Origin: Streptomyces sp. NBC_01669
Lineage (GTDB): Bacteria; Actinomycetota; Actinomycetes; Streptomycetales; Streptomycetaceae
Length of the DNA: 64,000 bases
Direction of reading: 5' to 3'
Assembly (NCBI RefSeq): GCF_026339735.1
Contig: NZ_JAPEQG010000001.1
Coordinates: 2,790,001 to 2,854,000 of the forward strand
A model generated the notes under the pieces. The model saw only the letters and a list, made by a program, of their open reading frames with translations. It did not search any database and had not been told where the DNA came from. Within the stretch, counting starts at the first letter, position 1, and every line of letters starts with the position of its first letter. The position numbers were made by a program, and so were the translations under genes. This document shows, piece after piece, positions 33,672-42,505 of this stretch.

Positions 33672-34376
33672 ATGGCCACCCCTGTCACCGCCGTAGCTCA
33701 CCGCGGCGATCCGTACCGTGTCCGCGAGAACACCCTCCCCTCGATCCGCTCCGCCATCGAACGAGGGGCGGACGTGGTCGAGCTCGACGTCCGGGTCACC
33801 CGCGACGGGGTGCCGGTCCTGCTGCACGACGCCACGCTGGAGCGGCTGTGGGGTCACGAGCGCAGACTGGACCGGCTCACCCACCAGGAGCTCACCGAAC
33901 TGACCGCGGGCGGTGTGCCCACCCTGCGCGAGGCGCTGCTCGCCGCCGGGGCGCACCGCCTCATGCTCGATCTGCCCGGCTCCACCGACGAGTCGGTACG
34001 GAAGACCATCGGCCTGGTCCGCGAGTGCGGGGCCGGGGAGCGTACGTACTACTGCGCGGGCCCCGAGGCCATGCTGCGGGTGCGCGCCGCGGATCCATCC
34101 GCCGAGATCGCCCTCACCTGGACGACACTCGCCCCGCCGCGCTCCGCCCTGTTGGCCGCGGTGAGACCGCGCTGGCTGAACTACCGGTTCGGGCTGGTGA
34201 GCCGGGAACTGACGGACCGTATCCACGGGGACGGGCTGCTGGTCTCCGCCTGGACGGCCGACACCAAGCGCACAATGCGCCGTCTGATCGGACAGGGCGT
34301 CGACTCGATCACCACCAACCGGGTCGACGCCCTGCACGGCCTGCTCGCCAACTCCCGGTCCGCTGAGCTTTCTTGA
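33672..34376 (+). CDS. Glycerophosphodiester phosphodiesterase
   Basis: A 234-residue GDPD-family TIM-barrel enzyme that hydrolyses glycerophosphodiesters to glycerol 3-phosphate and an alcohol. The catalytic set is visible: H10-R11 in AHRGDP, E20 in RENT, E38 and D40 in VELDVRVT, and H52-D53 in LLHDATLE. There is no signal peptide, so it is probably cytoplasmic. The ATG at 33672 is chosen because the fold starts at VTAVAHRG, but a GTG at 33645 overlaps the deaminase stop as GTGA and would add nine residues. Confidence 0.88.
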   Translation: MATPVTAVAHRGDPYRVRENTLPSIRSAIERGADVVELDVRVTRDGVPVLLHDATLERLWGHERRLDRLTHQELTELTAGGVPTLREALLAAGAHRLMLDLPGSTDESVRKTIGLVRECGAGERTYYCAGPEAMLRVRAADPSAEIALTWTTLAPPRSALLAAVRPRWLNYRFGLVSRELTDRIHGDGLLVSAWTADTKRTMRRLIGQGVDSITTNRVDALHGLLANSRSAELS

Positions 34377-34437
34377 ACTATCCGGCATCATGGGCGATGC
34401 CTCACCGTCGGTGAGCGAAACTGCCCGAGGAGCAGAT

Positions 34438-35244
34438 GTGACCGATCCGCACAGCAGCCCCCGTCCCGCCCGAGTCCGTTCCGACGTCGCGCACAACGCC
34501 CGGGTCTGGAACCACTGGCTGGGCGGCAAGGACAATTACCCCGTCGACCGCGCGGTCGGCGACCATGTCACCTCCATGTATCCGAGCATCGGTGAAGTGG
34601 CCCGCGCCGACCGGGCATTCCTGGGGCGGGTGGTCCGGTATCTGGCGGGTGACGTGGGGATCGGGCAGTTCCTGGACATAGGCACCGGTCTGCCGACGGC
34701 CGACAACACCCATGAGGTCGCTCAGCACACCGCACCCGCCGCCCGCATCGTCTATGTCGACAACGACCCGATCGTGCTGGCGCACGCCCGCGCGCTGCTC
34801 GTCGGCTCACCGGAAGGTGCGACCGAGTACATCGATGCGGACGCCCGCCACCCGGAACAGATCCTGCGGGGCGTCGAACCGACACTCGATCTGAAGAAGC
34901 CGGTCGCGGTCATGATGCTCGGCATCCTGAACTTCGTCCTCGACACGGACGAGGCACGGAAGATCGTCCGGACGCTGATGGACGCGATGCCGTCCGGCAG
35001 CTATCTGGTACTCACCCACCCCACCCTGGAGCTGGGCGGCGAGGGCAACGAGGCAGCGATGCGGTTCTGGAACGAGAACGCCACCCCGCCGATCACCGCC
35101 CGCAGCCGCGCCGAGTTCGCCACGTTCCTGGAGGGCCTGGAGCTTGTCGAGCCGGGCATCGTGTCGTGTGCGCGGTGGCGGACCGACCCGGGCACCACGG
35201 CGCCGGTGGTCGCCCAGTTCGGCGCCGTCGCCCGGAAGCCCTGA
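34438..35244 (+). CDS. DUF574-type SAM-dependent methyltransferase
   Basis: A 268-residue protein of the abundant streptomycete methyltransferase family known as DUF574. Family hallmarks are RVWNHWLGGKDNYPVDRA near the N-terminus, QFLDIGTGLPTADNTHEVAQ as the SAM-binding loop, IVYVDNDPIVLAHARALL with the ribose-binding Asp, and MMLGILNFVLD. The substrate of this family is unknown. The GTG at 34438 has GAGGAG five bases upstream and is preferred over upstream frame extensions. It lies 13 bp before the histidine kinase start, so the three genes to 37176 may be co-transcribed. Confidence 0.88.
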   Translation: MTDPHSSPRPARVRSDVAHNARVWNHWLGGKDNYPVDRAVGDHVTSMYPSIGEVARADRAFLGRVVRYLAGDVGIGQFLDIGTGLPTADNTHEVAQHTAPAARIVYVDNDPIVLAHARALLVGSPEGATEYIDADARHPEQILRGVEPTLDLKKPVAVMMLGILNFVLDTDEARKIVRTLMDAMPSGSYLVLTHPTLELGGEGNEAAMRFWNENATPPITARSRAEFATFLEGLELVEPGIVSCARWRTDPGTTAPVVAQFGAVARKP

Positions 35245-35257
35245 CAGCACCGACAGC

Positions 35258-36451
35258 ATGCACATGAGAGACCTGGCCCCGAGGGTGCTCGGGGCCGGCC
35301 CCCGGACCGTGGACCTCACCGTCGCGCTGCTGGTGCAGGCAGCGGTGACCATGCCGTTCGTCGTCCCGCGTGCCCCGGAGCTGCCGGAGGCGACATGGAC
35401 GGCGTACGGGCTGACCACCTTGACCGTGCTGCCGCTGGTAGCCCGTCGGCGGGCACCGGTCGCGGCCCTGATCGTCGTGCTCCTGGCCGGTGGCCTGTAC
35501 AAGTTCGCCGTCGACGGTCCGGGCCAGCCGCTCCCGTACGCCGGCCTCGTGGCGTTCTACACAGTGGCCGAACTCTCCTCGCCGCTGAAACGGCTCGCGA
35601 TTACGGTGCTCACGGCCGTGGCGGTGCTGTTCTCGGTCGGCCTCGACAGCAGCGAGATCAGGGAGCTGCTCTTCTCCCTCTTCGTGTTCGCCGCGGCCTA
35701 CGCGTTCGGCCGGTTCACCGTGACTCGCAAGGCCTATCTGAATGCGGTGGAGGGCCGGGCCCGGCAGCTGGAGCTGACGCACCGGATCGAGACCGAGCAG
35801 GCGGCGGTGCGCGAACGGAACCGGATCGCACGGGAGATGCACGACATCCTGTCGCACGCGGTGAGCCTGATGATCGTGCAGGCGGAGGCCGGACCGGTCG
35901 CGGTCCGTACGGCGCCGGAACGTGCCGAGGCGGCGTTCGACGCGATCTCGGAGACGGGCCGGGACGCCATGGTGCAGCTGCGCCGGATGCTCGGCGTGCT
36001 GCGCGAGAACGAGAGCGCACCGGACGCGCCCCGGGAGCCTCAGCCCTCACTGGCCGAACTGCCGGCACTGATCGCGCGGGCACGCGGCAGCGGCCTGGAA
36101 ATCCCGTACGAGGTCACTGGCCCGGTCCGGACGCTCGGCCTGGCCGTCGAGGCCACGGTCCACCGGATCGTGCAGGAGGCCCTCACGAACGTCGTCAAAC
36201 ACGCCGCCGCCGACATGGTGTCCGTGCAACTGGCATATGGAACAGAAGCGTTGACCCTCACCATTACCGATGACGGCCGTGGTTCCGGGACCGGCGCCGG
36301 GACCGGCGCCGGCATGGGCCTGATCGGTATCCGGGAGCGCGCGGCGGCACACGGCGGCACCGCCGTCACCGGCCCGGGTCCGGGTGGCCGGGGGTTCCGG
36401 GTCCGGGTGACGATTCCGCAGGCAGATACGCGTACAGGGGTGGGAAGTTGA
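35258..36451 (+). CDS. Two-component sensor histidine kinase (NarL type)
   Basis: A 397-residue membrane kinase. About five hydrophobic segments occupy residues 15-155. The HisKA_3 dimerisation domain follows, with phosphoacceptor H195 in REMHDILSHAVSLMIVQAE. The HATPase domain carries the N-box region IVQEALTNVVKHA and the G-box DDGRGSG...GMGLIGIRERAAAHGG. No extracytoplasmic sensor domain is apparent, so the signal may be membrane-borne. Its TGA overlaps the TTG start of the response regulator, so the pair is translationally coupled. The start is the ATG at 35258 or 35264. Confidence 0.9.
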   Translation: MHMRDLAPRVLGAGPRTVDLTVALLVQAAVTMPFVVPRAPELPEATWTAYGLTTLTVLPLVARRRAPVAALIVVLLAGGLYKFAVDGPGQPLPYAGLVAFYTVAELSSPLKRLAITVLTAVAVLFSVGLDSSEIRELLFSLFVFAAAYAFGRFTVTRKAYLNAVEGRARQLELTHRIETEQAAVRERNRIAREMHDILSHAVSLMIVQAEAGPVAVRTAPERAEAAFDAISETGRDAMVQLRRMLGVLRENESAPDAPREPQPSLAELPALIARARGSGLEIPYEVTGPVRTLGLAVEATVHRIVQEALTNVVKHAAADMVSVQLAYGTEALTLTITDDGRGSGTGAGTGAGMGLIGIRERAAAHGGTAVTGPGPGGRGFRVRVTIPQADTRTGVGS

Positions 36452-37176
36452 CGATCCGCGTGGTAGTGGCCGACGACCAGGAGCTCGTGCGCAGCGGCTT
36501 CGCGATGATCCTGGCCGCACAGCCGGATATCGAAGTGGTGGCCGAGGCAGGCGACGGCGCCGCGGCAGTCGACGCGGTGCGCCGGCTGGCGCCCGACGTG
36601 GCGCTGCTCGACATTCGGATGCCCGGCACGGACGGCATCGAGGCGTGCCGCGCCATCAGCGCGGAGACCGGCTGCCGGACAGTCATGCTCACCACCTTCG
36701 ACTCGGACGATTACGTCTATGAGGCACTGCACGCGGGGGCGAGCGGGTTCCTGCTCAAGGACGTGCGCCGCGACGATCTGGTGCACGCGGTAAGGGTGGT
36801 GGCGGCCGGGGACTCGCTGCTGGCGCCCTCGGTGGCCCGCCGGCTGATCGCCGACTACACCTCACGGCCGGCGGCCTCGGCCGTGTCGTCCTCGGCGCGC
36901 CTCGACGTGCTGACCGCCCGCGAGCGCGAGACGCTGCTGCACCTGGCCCGCGGTCTGTCGAACGCGGAGATAGCGGCCGCGCTGGTCGTCAGCGAACATA
37001 CGGTGAAAACCCATGTGGGCCATGTGCTGTCCAAGCTGGGACTGCGCGATCGGATCCAGGCGGTCATCTGCGCGTACGAGTGCGGAGTCGTCACTCCCTC
37101 TCCGGAGGGACAGCCGTCACCCGCCTCCCCCGCACAGGTGAGAAAAGCGCCCGTCGAGGACCGCTCGGCCGGGTGA
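36448..37176 (+). CDS. LuxR/NarL-family response regulator
   Basis: A 242-residue regulator. The receiver domain has the acidic pair at residues 9-10 (VVADDQELVR), the phosphoacceptor D55 in LLDIRMPG, the Thr of MLTTFDSDDY, and K in FLLKDVRRDD. The C-terminal LuxR helix-turn-helix reads LTARERETLLHLARGLSNAE and HTVKTHVGHVLSKLGLRDR. A ~35-residue Pro/Ser-rich tail follows. The start TTG at 36448 overlaps the kinase stop as TTGA. The target genes are unknown, and the secreted beta-lactamase-fold gene 73 bp downstream is a candidate. Confidence 0.92.
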   Translation: MTIRVVVADDQELVRSGFAMILAAQPDIEVVAEAGDGAAAVDAVRRLAPDVALLDIRMPGTDGIEACRAISAETGCRTVMLTTFDSDDYVYEALHAGASGFLLKDVRRDDLVHAVRVVAAGDSLLAPSVARRLIADYTSRPAASAVSSSARLDVLTARERETLLHLARGLSNAEIAAALVVSEHTVKTHVGHVLSKLGLRDRIQAVICAYECGVVTPSPEGQPSPASPAQVRKAPVEDRSAG

Positions 37177-37249
37177 TCCGCCGGGGCCCGCCGATCAACA
37201 GGATGGAGTCCACCAGCAGTTACGGATTCCACGCCAGGAGGCACCGGAC

Positions 37250-38446
37250 ATGAACGCCCGCACTTCCCGTACCGCCGTCGCAGCCGCCCTGCTCCTCGGC
37301 ATCGCCGCCGGCCCCGCCGGGCCGGCGCTCGCGGCAGACCGCACCCCGGCGACCGCCGCCGCGGCCACCGGGCAGGCCGCCCCGGACGCCAAGGCCCTGC
37401 GGGCCGCGATCGCCGGGCTCCCGAGGACCGACGCCACGGCCGCACTCGTTCGGGTCGCAGGCACCGCGGGAATCTGGCGGGGCAGCTCCGGTGTGCACGA
37501 CCTGGAGTCGGGGCTCCCGGCGGACCCGGGGGGCCGCTTCCGGGCCGGCTCGGTCACCAAGGTGTTCACGGCGGCCGTCGTGCTGCAGCTGGCCGGGGAG
37601 GGGAAGCTCGACCTGAACCTTCCGGTCCGGCACTATCTGCCGGAGCTGATCCCGGCGGCGTACAAGAAGGTCACCGTGCGCCAGCTGCTGAACCACACCA
37701 GCGGCATCCCGTCCGTCGGCTCCGGCGGCGGCACGCTCGACGAGTGGTACGCGCACCGCTTCGATCTGCACGACGCGGCGGACACCGTGCGCGAAGCCAC
37801 CTCCCAGCGGCCGGACTTCGCGCCCGGTACGCAGCAGCACTACGACAACATCGGCTACACCGTGGCGGGCCTGCTGATCGAGGAGGTCACGGACTGCACG
37901 TACGAGTCGGAGGTGTCCCGCCGCATCCTGGATCCCCTGGGACTGAAGGACACCGGCTTCCCGGGCGCCGACCCGACGATCCGCGGCCCGCACAACCACG
38001 GCTACCAGGTCTTCGCCGGGGCCGACGGAACCACCGAACTGCGCGATGTGACGGTGTGGGGGGCGACGGACGCCTGGGCGGCGGGTGATCTGATCTCCAC
38101 CACCGCCGATCTGGAGCACTTCATCCGGGCCCTGTTCCGCGGGCAGGTGGTGCGCGGGCCGCTGCTGGAGGAGATGTTCACACTGCCCAGGGCATCGGTA
38201 CGCGAGTACAGCACGGGCGACCCGGCCGCTTACAGCGCGGGTCTGTCGGTGATGCGGCTGGGCGGGCGTGAGGTGTGGGGCAAGACGGGTGGCCGCTGGG
38301 GTTACAACGCCGCCGTCGCGGCCACCCGCGATCTCTCGCGGACCCTGGTCTACAGCGTCAATGCGACGGATGCGAAGGGGGAGGGCATGAATGCCACGGC
38401 GATGAACATCGTGGTGGCCGCCTTCGGTGCCCCGTCGGCCCAGTGA
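37250..38446 (+). CDS. Secreted serine hydrolase, beta-lactamase / D-Ala-D-Ala carboxypeptidase fold
   Basis: A 398-residue exported enzyme of the class C beta-lactamase-like (penicillin-binding) family. The signal peptide TAVAAALLLGIAAGPAGPAL ends at ALAA. The nucleophile motif SVTK follows GGRFRAG. The second motif is YDNIGY (Y-x-N type), and the third is GKTGG near the C-terminus. It probably trims peptidoglycan peptides or acts as an esterase. True beta-lactamase activity cannot be told from the motifs. It is 73 bp downstream of the response regulator, and its stop is one base from that of the convergent gene. Confidence 0.87.
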   Translation: MNARTSRTAVAAALLLGIAAGPAGPALAADRTPATAAAATGQAAPDAKALRAAIAGLPRTDATAALVRVAGTAGIWRGSSGVHDLESGLPADPGGRFRAGSVTKVFTAAVVLQLAGEGKLDLNLPVRHYLPELIPAAYKKVTVRQLLNHTSGIPSVGSGGGTLDEWYAHRFDLHDAADTVREATSQRPDFAPGTQQHYDNIGYTVAGLLIEEVTDCTYESEVSRRILDPLGLKDTGFPGADPTIRGPHNHGYQVFAGADGTTELRDVTVWGATDAWAAGDLISTTADLEHFIRALFRGQVVRGPLLEEMFTLPRASVREYSTGDPAAYSAGLSVMRLGGREVWGKTGGRWGYNAAVAATRDLSRTLVYSVNATDAKGEGMNATAMNIVVAAFGAPSAQ

Positions 38447-38447
38447 C

Positions 38448-38993
38448 TCAGACCGTTGCCGCGGCCGCCGGCCCGGCCACCGGGTCCGGCGTCCGACCCA
38501 GCGCTTCCAGCCGCTTGATCATCCGGCGGACGACGAGCAGCGGGATCACCCCGATGACACCGAACGACATGTCGATGACCGACCACCAGAACGGAATGCC
38601 CCGGATCGGTCCGCAGATCAGCGCGAGCGGGATGATTCCGGCGCAGGCGATCATGCCGAACTCGACGACCCAGATGTTGCGGACCGGGTCGCGGTACGGA
38701 CCGTAGAACGCGACCGCGATGACGAGATGCGCGAAAGCCAGCCAGTCGGTGCCGTACAGCACGAAGGGGTACCTCGCGTCGGCCTCGTCGAGGCCGGTCC
38801 TGACCCTGGTGATCCACTCCATGAGGGCCGGGAAGTGTTCGGGCACGGGAGAGGCCGAGGACCTCAGCAGATCCTCGGCCCAGTGGAGTTCATGGACGAG
38901 CGGGAAGGCGGTCAGCCCGCTCAACACCAGACAGACGATAAAGACGACCAACCACACGCGTATGCGCCTCAGCAGGGCTCTTCGCTCGCTCAT
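38448..38993 (-). CDS. Conserved membrane protein of unknown function
   Basis: A 181-residue protein with four hydrophobic segments: VWLVVFIVCLVLSGLTAFPL near the N-terminus, DWLAFAHLVIAVAFY, EFGMIACAGIIPLALICG, and DMSFGVIGVIPLLVV. A conserved-looking periplasmic loop lies between the first two (HELHWAEDLL, RYPFVLYGT), with YGPYRDPVRNIWVVEFG between the second and third. I do not recognise a named family. It lies tail to tail with the beta-lactamase-fold gene and 54 bp upstream of the second potD stop on the same strand. The ATG at 38993 begins MSERRALLRR. Confidence 0.7.
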   Translation of the reverse strand: MSERRALLRRIRVWLVVFIVCLVLSGLTAFPLVHELHWAEDLLRSSASPVPEHFPALMEWITRVRTGLDEADARYPFVLYGTDWLAFAHLVIAVAFYGPYRDPVRNIWVVEFGMIACAGIIPLALICGPIRGIPFWWSVIDMSFGVIGVIPLLVVRRMIKRLEALGRTPDPVAGPAAAATV

Positions 38994-39047
38994 GTCCGCA
39001 GCGTACGCGCGTGTTTACGCGCCATTTACGCCACCCCGGGGCCGGTT

Positions 39048-40235
39048 TCACAACCCGACGATGGAGTTCCACTTCTTCGCGAACTCGGTGCGCTCCTCGG
39101 ACGTGATGTCGCGGGCGATCGCCAGCCGCTTACGCATCGCCTCGTCGGGGAAGATCAGCGGTTCCTCGGCGAGCGCGGCGGTCTCCTCGTCCTTGGAGGA
39201 GGCCAGCACCTCGCGGGCGGCGGGGACGGGGCAGACGTAGTTGACCCAGGTCGCCAGCTCCGCGGCGACCTCGGGCTCGTAGTAGTAGTCGATCAGCTTC
39301 TCGGCGTTGCGCTTGTGGCGGGCGAGGTTGGGGATCATGAGGGACTCCGCCCAGAGTTCGGCACCCTCTTCGGGCACCACGAACTCGATCTCCGGGTTGT
39401 CGGCCTGGAGCTGGATGACATCGCCGGAGTAGGCCTGGCAGGCGAGTACATCGCCGGTCGACAGGTCCTTGATGTAGTCGTTGCCGGTGAAGCGGCGGAT
39501 GTGCTTCTTCTTCACCAGCTTCTCCACCTGGTCGCACACCTCGTAGAAGTCGTCGCGCTTCCAGCGGGTGACGTCGACGCCGTTGCCCTGCATCAGAAGG
39601 GCCAAGGACTCGTCGAGCCCGGACAGCAGTGTCACCTTGCCGCTCAGGTCGTCCGCCCACAGATCGCTCAGGCTCCTGATCTCGCGGCCGAGCTTCTTGC
39701 GGTTGTACGCGATGCCGGTGATCCCGGACTGCCAGGGGACGCTGTGCGTCCGGCCCTTGTCGAAGGCGGGTGAACGCAGCTGCGGATCGAGGTACTTGGC
39801 TACGTTGGGCTGCTTGGCCCGGTCCATCTCCTGTACCCAGCCGAGCCGTACGAACCGGGCGGCCATCCAGTCGCTGACGACGATCAGGTCCCGGCCGGTC
39901 TCCTGGTGGTTCATCAGCGCCGGACTGATCTTCCCGAAGAACTCGTCGTTGTCGTTGATCTCCTCGGTGTACGTGACGGAGATCCCCGTCCGCTTGCTGA
40001 ACGCGTCGAGGGTGGGCCGCTTCGACGCGTTCTTGTCGTCGGCGTCGATGTAGAGGGGCCAGTTGGCGAAGTGCAGCGTGTGATCGCTGCCGGAGTAGTC
40101 GCGTCCGGCGCGGTCGCCGGGCTGCACGTAGGCGGCGGGCACTCCGCAGCCGGCCAGCGTGACACCGGCCGCTCCCGCCCCGAAGGCGCGCAGCAGGGAC
40201 CGGCGGGACATGGGGTTGTTCGGGATCGCTCGCAC
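39048..40235 (-). CDS. Polyamine-binding lipoprotein, PotD paralogue (second copy)
   Basis: A solute-binding protein of about 395 residues. The twin-arginine signal MSRRSLLRAFGAGAAGVTLA ends in a lipobox LAGC. The mature region is parallel to the first PotD: LHFANWPLYIDAD, TGISVTYTEEINDNDEFF, YSGDVIQLQADN, and IDYYYEPEVAAELA. It differs enough to imply another polyamine preference. No permease or ATPase lies next to it, so it must share PotA-B-C or be an orphan. The GTG at 40235 is taken, and the ATG at 40211 is an alternative. It follows an aldehyde dehydrogenase gene, as the first copy does, but a hairpin separates them. Confidence 0.88.
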   Translation of the reverse strand: MRAIPNNPMSRRSLLRAFGAGAAGVTLAGCGVPAAYVQPGDRAGRDYSGSDHTLHFANWPLYIDADDKNASKRPTLDAFSKRTGISVTYTEEINDNDEFFGKISPALMNHQETGRDLIVVSDWMAARFVRLGWVQEMDRAKQPNVAKYLDPQLRSPAFDKGRTHSVPWQSGITGIAYNRKKLGREIRSLSDLWADDLSGKVTLLSGLDESLALLMQGNGVDVTRWKRDDFYEVCDQVEKLVKKKHIRRFTGNDYIKDLSTGDVLACQAYSGDVIQLQADNPEIEFVVPEEGAELWAESLMIPNLARHKRNAEKLIDYYYEPEVAAELATWVNYVCPVPAAREVLASSKDEETAALAEEPLIFPDEAMRKRLAIARDITSEERTEFAKKWNSIVGL

Positions 40236-40343
40236 CTGCGCAGGATGCCCGGCCGGGAACGCGGCGGACAATGGACCAACCGTCCAGCGGAGCGGGCCCC
40301 TCCCGCACACCCTGTCGATGCCCCGTCAGAGGCGGACACGGGA

Positions 40344-40377
40344 ACGGCCCCTCGAAGCGATGCATTCGAGGGGCCGT
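40344..40377 (-). terminator. 13-bp hairpin between aldehyde dehydrogenase and second potD
   Basis: Perfect arms ACGGCCCCTCGAA and TTCGAGGGGCCGT with an 8-nt loop, 16 bases after the dehydrogenase stop and 108 bases before the potD start. It should end or attenuate most transcripts between the two genes. Confidence 0.85.
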
Positions 40378-40393
40378 CACCACTGCGAGGGTG

Positions 40394-41833
40394 TCAGTCG
40401 TCGAGCGAGGTCATGACGTGCTTGATGCGCGTGTAGTCCTCGAATCCGTACGCGGAGAGGTCCTTGCCATAGCCGGACTTCTTGAATCCGCCGTGCGGCA
40501 TCTCGGCGACGAGCGGGATGTGGGTGTTGATCCACACGCAGCCGAAGTCGAGGTTCTTGGACATCCGCATCGCGCGGGCGTGGTCCTTGGTCCACACCGA
40601 GGAGGCGAGGGCGTACTCGACGCCGTTCGCGTACTCCACGGCCTGGGCCTCGTCGGTGAACGACTGGACCGTGATCACCGGTCCGAAGACCTCGTTCTGG
40701 ATGATCTCGTCGTCCTGCCGCAGACCGGAGACGACGGTCGGGGCGTAGAAGTAGCCCTTCTCGCCGACGCGGTGGCCGCCCGCCTCGACCTTGGCGTGCG
40801 TGGGCAGCCGGTCGATGAACCCGCTGACCTGCTTCAGCTGGTTGGCGTTGTTGAGCGGGCCGTAGAGCACGTCCTCGTCGTCCGGCTGCCCGGTCTTCGT
40901 GTCGGCGGCGGCCTTGGCGAGCGCGGTGACGAACTCGTCGTGGATCGACTCGTGGACGAGCACGCGGGTCGCGGCCGTACAGTCCTGACCCGCGTTGAAG
41001 AAGCCCGCGACGGAGATGCCCTCGACGGCCTTGGCGATGTCGGAGTCCTCGAAGACGACGACGGGCGCCTTGCCGCCGAGCTCCAGGTGGACGCGCTTGA
41101 CATCCTTGGCGGCGGACTCGGCGACCTGCATGCCGGCCCGTACCGAACCGGTGATGGAGGCCATCGCCGGGGTCCGGTGCTCGACCATCGCGCGGCCGGT
41201 GTCCCGGTCGCCGCAGATAACGTTGAAGACGCCCTTGGGCAGGATGTCGCCGATGATCTCGGCGATCAGCACGGTCGACGCCGGGGTGGTGTCGGACGGC
41301 TTGATGACGACGGTGTTGCCCGCGGCGAGCGCCGGGGCGAACTTCCACACGGCCATCATCATCGGGTAGTTCCACGGCGCGACCTGGGCACAGACGCCCA
41401 CCGGCTCGCGGCGGACGATGGAGGTCAGTCCCTCCATGTACTCGCCGGCCGAGCGGCCTTCGAGCATCCGTGCCGCGCCCGCGAAGAAGCGGATCTGGTC
41501 CACCATCGGCGGGATCTCTTCGGTGCGGGTGAGCTCGATCGGCTTGCCGGTGTTCTCGGACTCGGCGGCGATCAGCTCCTCCGCCCGCGCCTCGAAGGCG
41601 TCCGCGATCTTCAGCAGGGCCTTCTGACGCTCGGCGGGCGTGGTGTCGCGCCAGGCGGGAAAGGCCGCCGCAGCGGCGTCCATGGCGGCATCGACATCGG
41701 CCTGGCCGGAGAGCGGGGAGGTCGCGTAGACCTCTTCCGTCGCCGGGTTGACCACATCGATGGTCCGCCCGTCCGCGGCGTCCCGGAACTCCCCGTTGAT
41801 GTAGTTGCGCAGACGGCGCACCTCGGTGGTCAC
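40394..41833 (-). CDS. Aldehyde dehydrogenase, gamma-aminobutyraldehyde/betaine-aldehyde type (second copy)
   Basis: A 479-residue enzyme. PWNYP is at 153-157, ITGSVRAG from 227, the general base E251 in LELGGK, and the nucleophile C285 in GQDCTAATR. It is close to the enzyme encoded at 29397 and likely oxidises an amino-aldehyde such as 4-aminobutyraldehyde or 3-aminopropionaldehyde. The GTG at 41833 is preceded by AGGAGGGG at about seven bases and is preferred over upstream starts. It is divergent from the AsnC regulator, with an omega-aminotransferase beyond it, which together form an amine-degradation cluster. Confidence 0.9.
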   Translation of the reverse strand: MTTEVRRLRNYINGEFRDAADGRTIDVVNPATEEVYATSPLSGQADVDAAMDAAAAAFPAWRDTTPAERQKALLKIADAFEARAEELIAAESENTGKPIELTRTEEIPPMVDQIRFFAGAARMLEGRSAGEYMEGLTSIVRREPVGVCAQVAPWNYPMMMAVWKFAPALAAGNTVVIKPSDTTPASTVLIAEIIGDILPKGVFNVICGDRDTGRAMVEHRTPAMASITGSVRAGMQVAESAAKDVKRVHLELGGKAPVVVFEDSDIAKAVEGISVAGFFNAGQDCTAATRVLVHESIHDEFVTALAKAAADTKTGQPDDEDVLYGPLNNANQLKQVSGFIDRLPTHAKVEAGGHRVGEKGYFYAPTVVSGLRQDDEIIQNEVFGPVITVQSFTDEAQAVEYANGVEYALASSVWTKDHARAMRMSKNLDFGCVWINTHIPLVAEMPHGGFKKSGYGKDLSAYGFEDYTRIKHVMTSLDD

Positions 41834-42011
41834 AACCACCCCTCCTGTCGACACGTCCAATGGGTGAGACATCCAGCCTAGTCGTAGAGGTGACGCTTTC
41901 GACATACCCACCCGCCGGGAACTTCGGATTCAGTGAGATCTGGACCCTCAGACAACGAATTTCATCGATTGAGGGTTGCGAGACAGACGAGTCCCGGTGC
42001 ACAGTGGAGAC

Positions 42012-42503
42012 GTGGCCAGTCGCAGCGCAGACTCCAGGACCGGGAACGGATCGTCACCAGCGGTCGATGCCGTCTCCCTCGCAATCATCGAGCAGCTCCA
42101 GGAGGACGGGCGTCGTCCGTACGCCGCGATCGGAAAGGCCGTCGGCCTCTCCGAGGCGGCCGTGCGGCAGCGCGTCCAGAAGCTGCTCGATCAGGGCGTG
42201 ATGCAGATCGTCGCCGTCACGGACCCGCTCACCGTGGGGTTCCGGCGGCAGGCGATGGTCGGCATCAATGTCGAAGGCGACCTCGATTCCGTCGCGGAGG
42301 CGCTGTCGGCTATGGCCGAGTGCGAGTACGTGGTGATGACCGCGGGCTCCTTCGACCTGATGGTGGAGATCGTCTGCGAGGACGACGACCACCTGCTGGA
42401 AACGATCAACAAACGCATCCGGGCCATCCCCGGCGTGCGCTCCACCGAGAGTTTCGTCTACCTGAAGCTCAAGAAGCAGACCTATATGTGGGGAACCCGA
42501 TAG
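42012..42503 (+). CDS. AsnC/Lrp-family transcriptional regulator
   Basis: A 163-residue regulator. An N-terminal helix-turn-helix (SLAIIEQLQEDGRRPYAAIG, then LSEAAVRQRVQKLLDQGVM) is followed by the RAM effector-binding domain (AMVGINVEGDLDSVAEAL, YVVMTAGSFDLMVEIVCED, IRAIPGVRSTESFVYLKL). Proteins of this type sense amino acids or amines as dimers or octamers. The GTG at 42012 follows GGAGAC. It is divergent from the aldehyde dehydrogenase and two bases upstream of the aminotransferase start, so it very likely regulates both and perhaps the operon starting at 30911. Confidence 0.92.
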   Translation: MASRSADSRTGNGSSPAVDAVSLAIIEQLQEDGRRPYAAIGKAVGLSEAAVRQRVQKLLDQGVMQIVAVTDPLTVGFRRQAMVGINVEGDLDSVAEALSAMAECEYVVMTAGSFDLMVEIVCEDDDHLLETINKRIRAIPGVRSTESFVYLKLKKQTYMWGTR

Positions 42504-42505
42504 CC

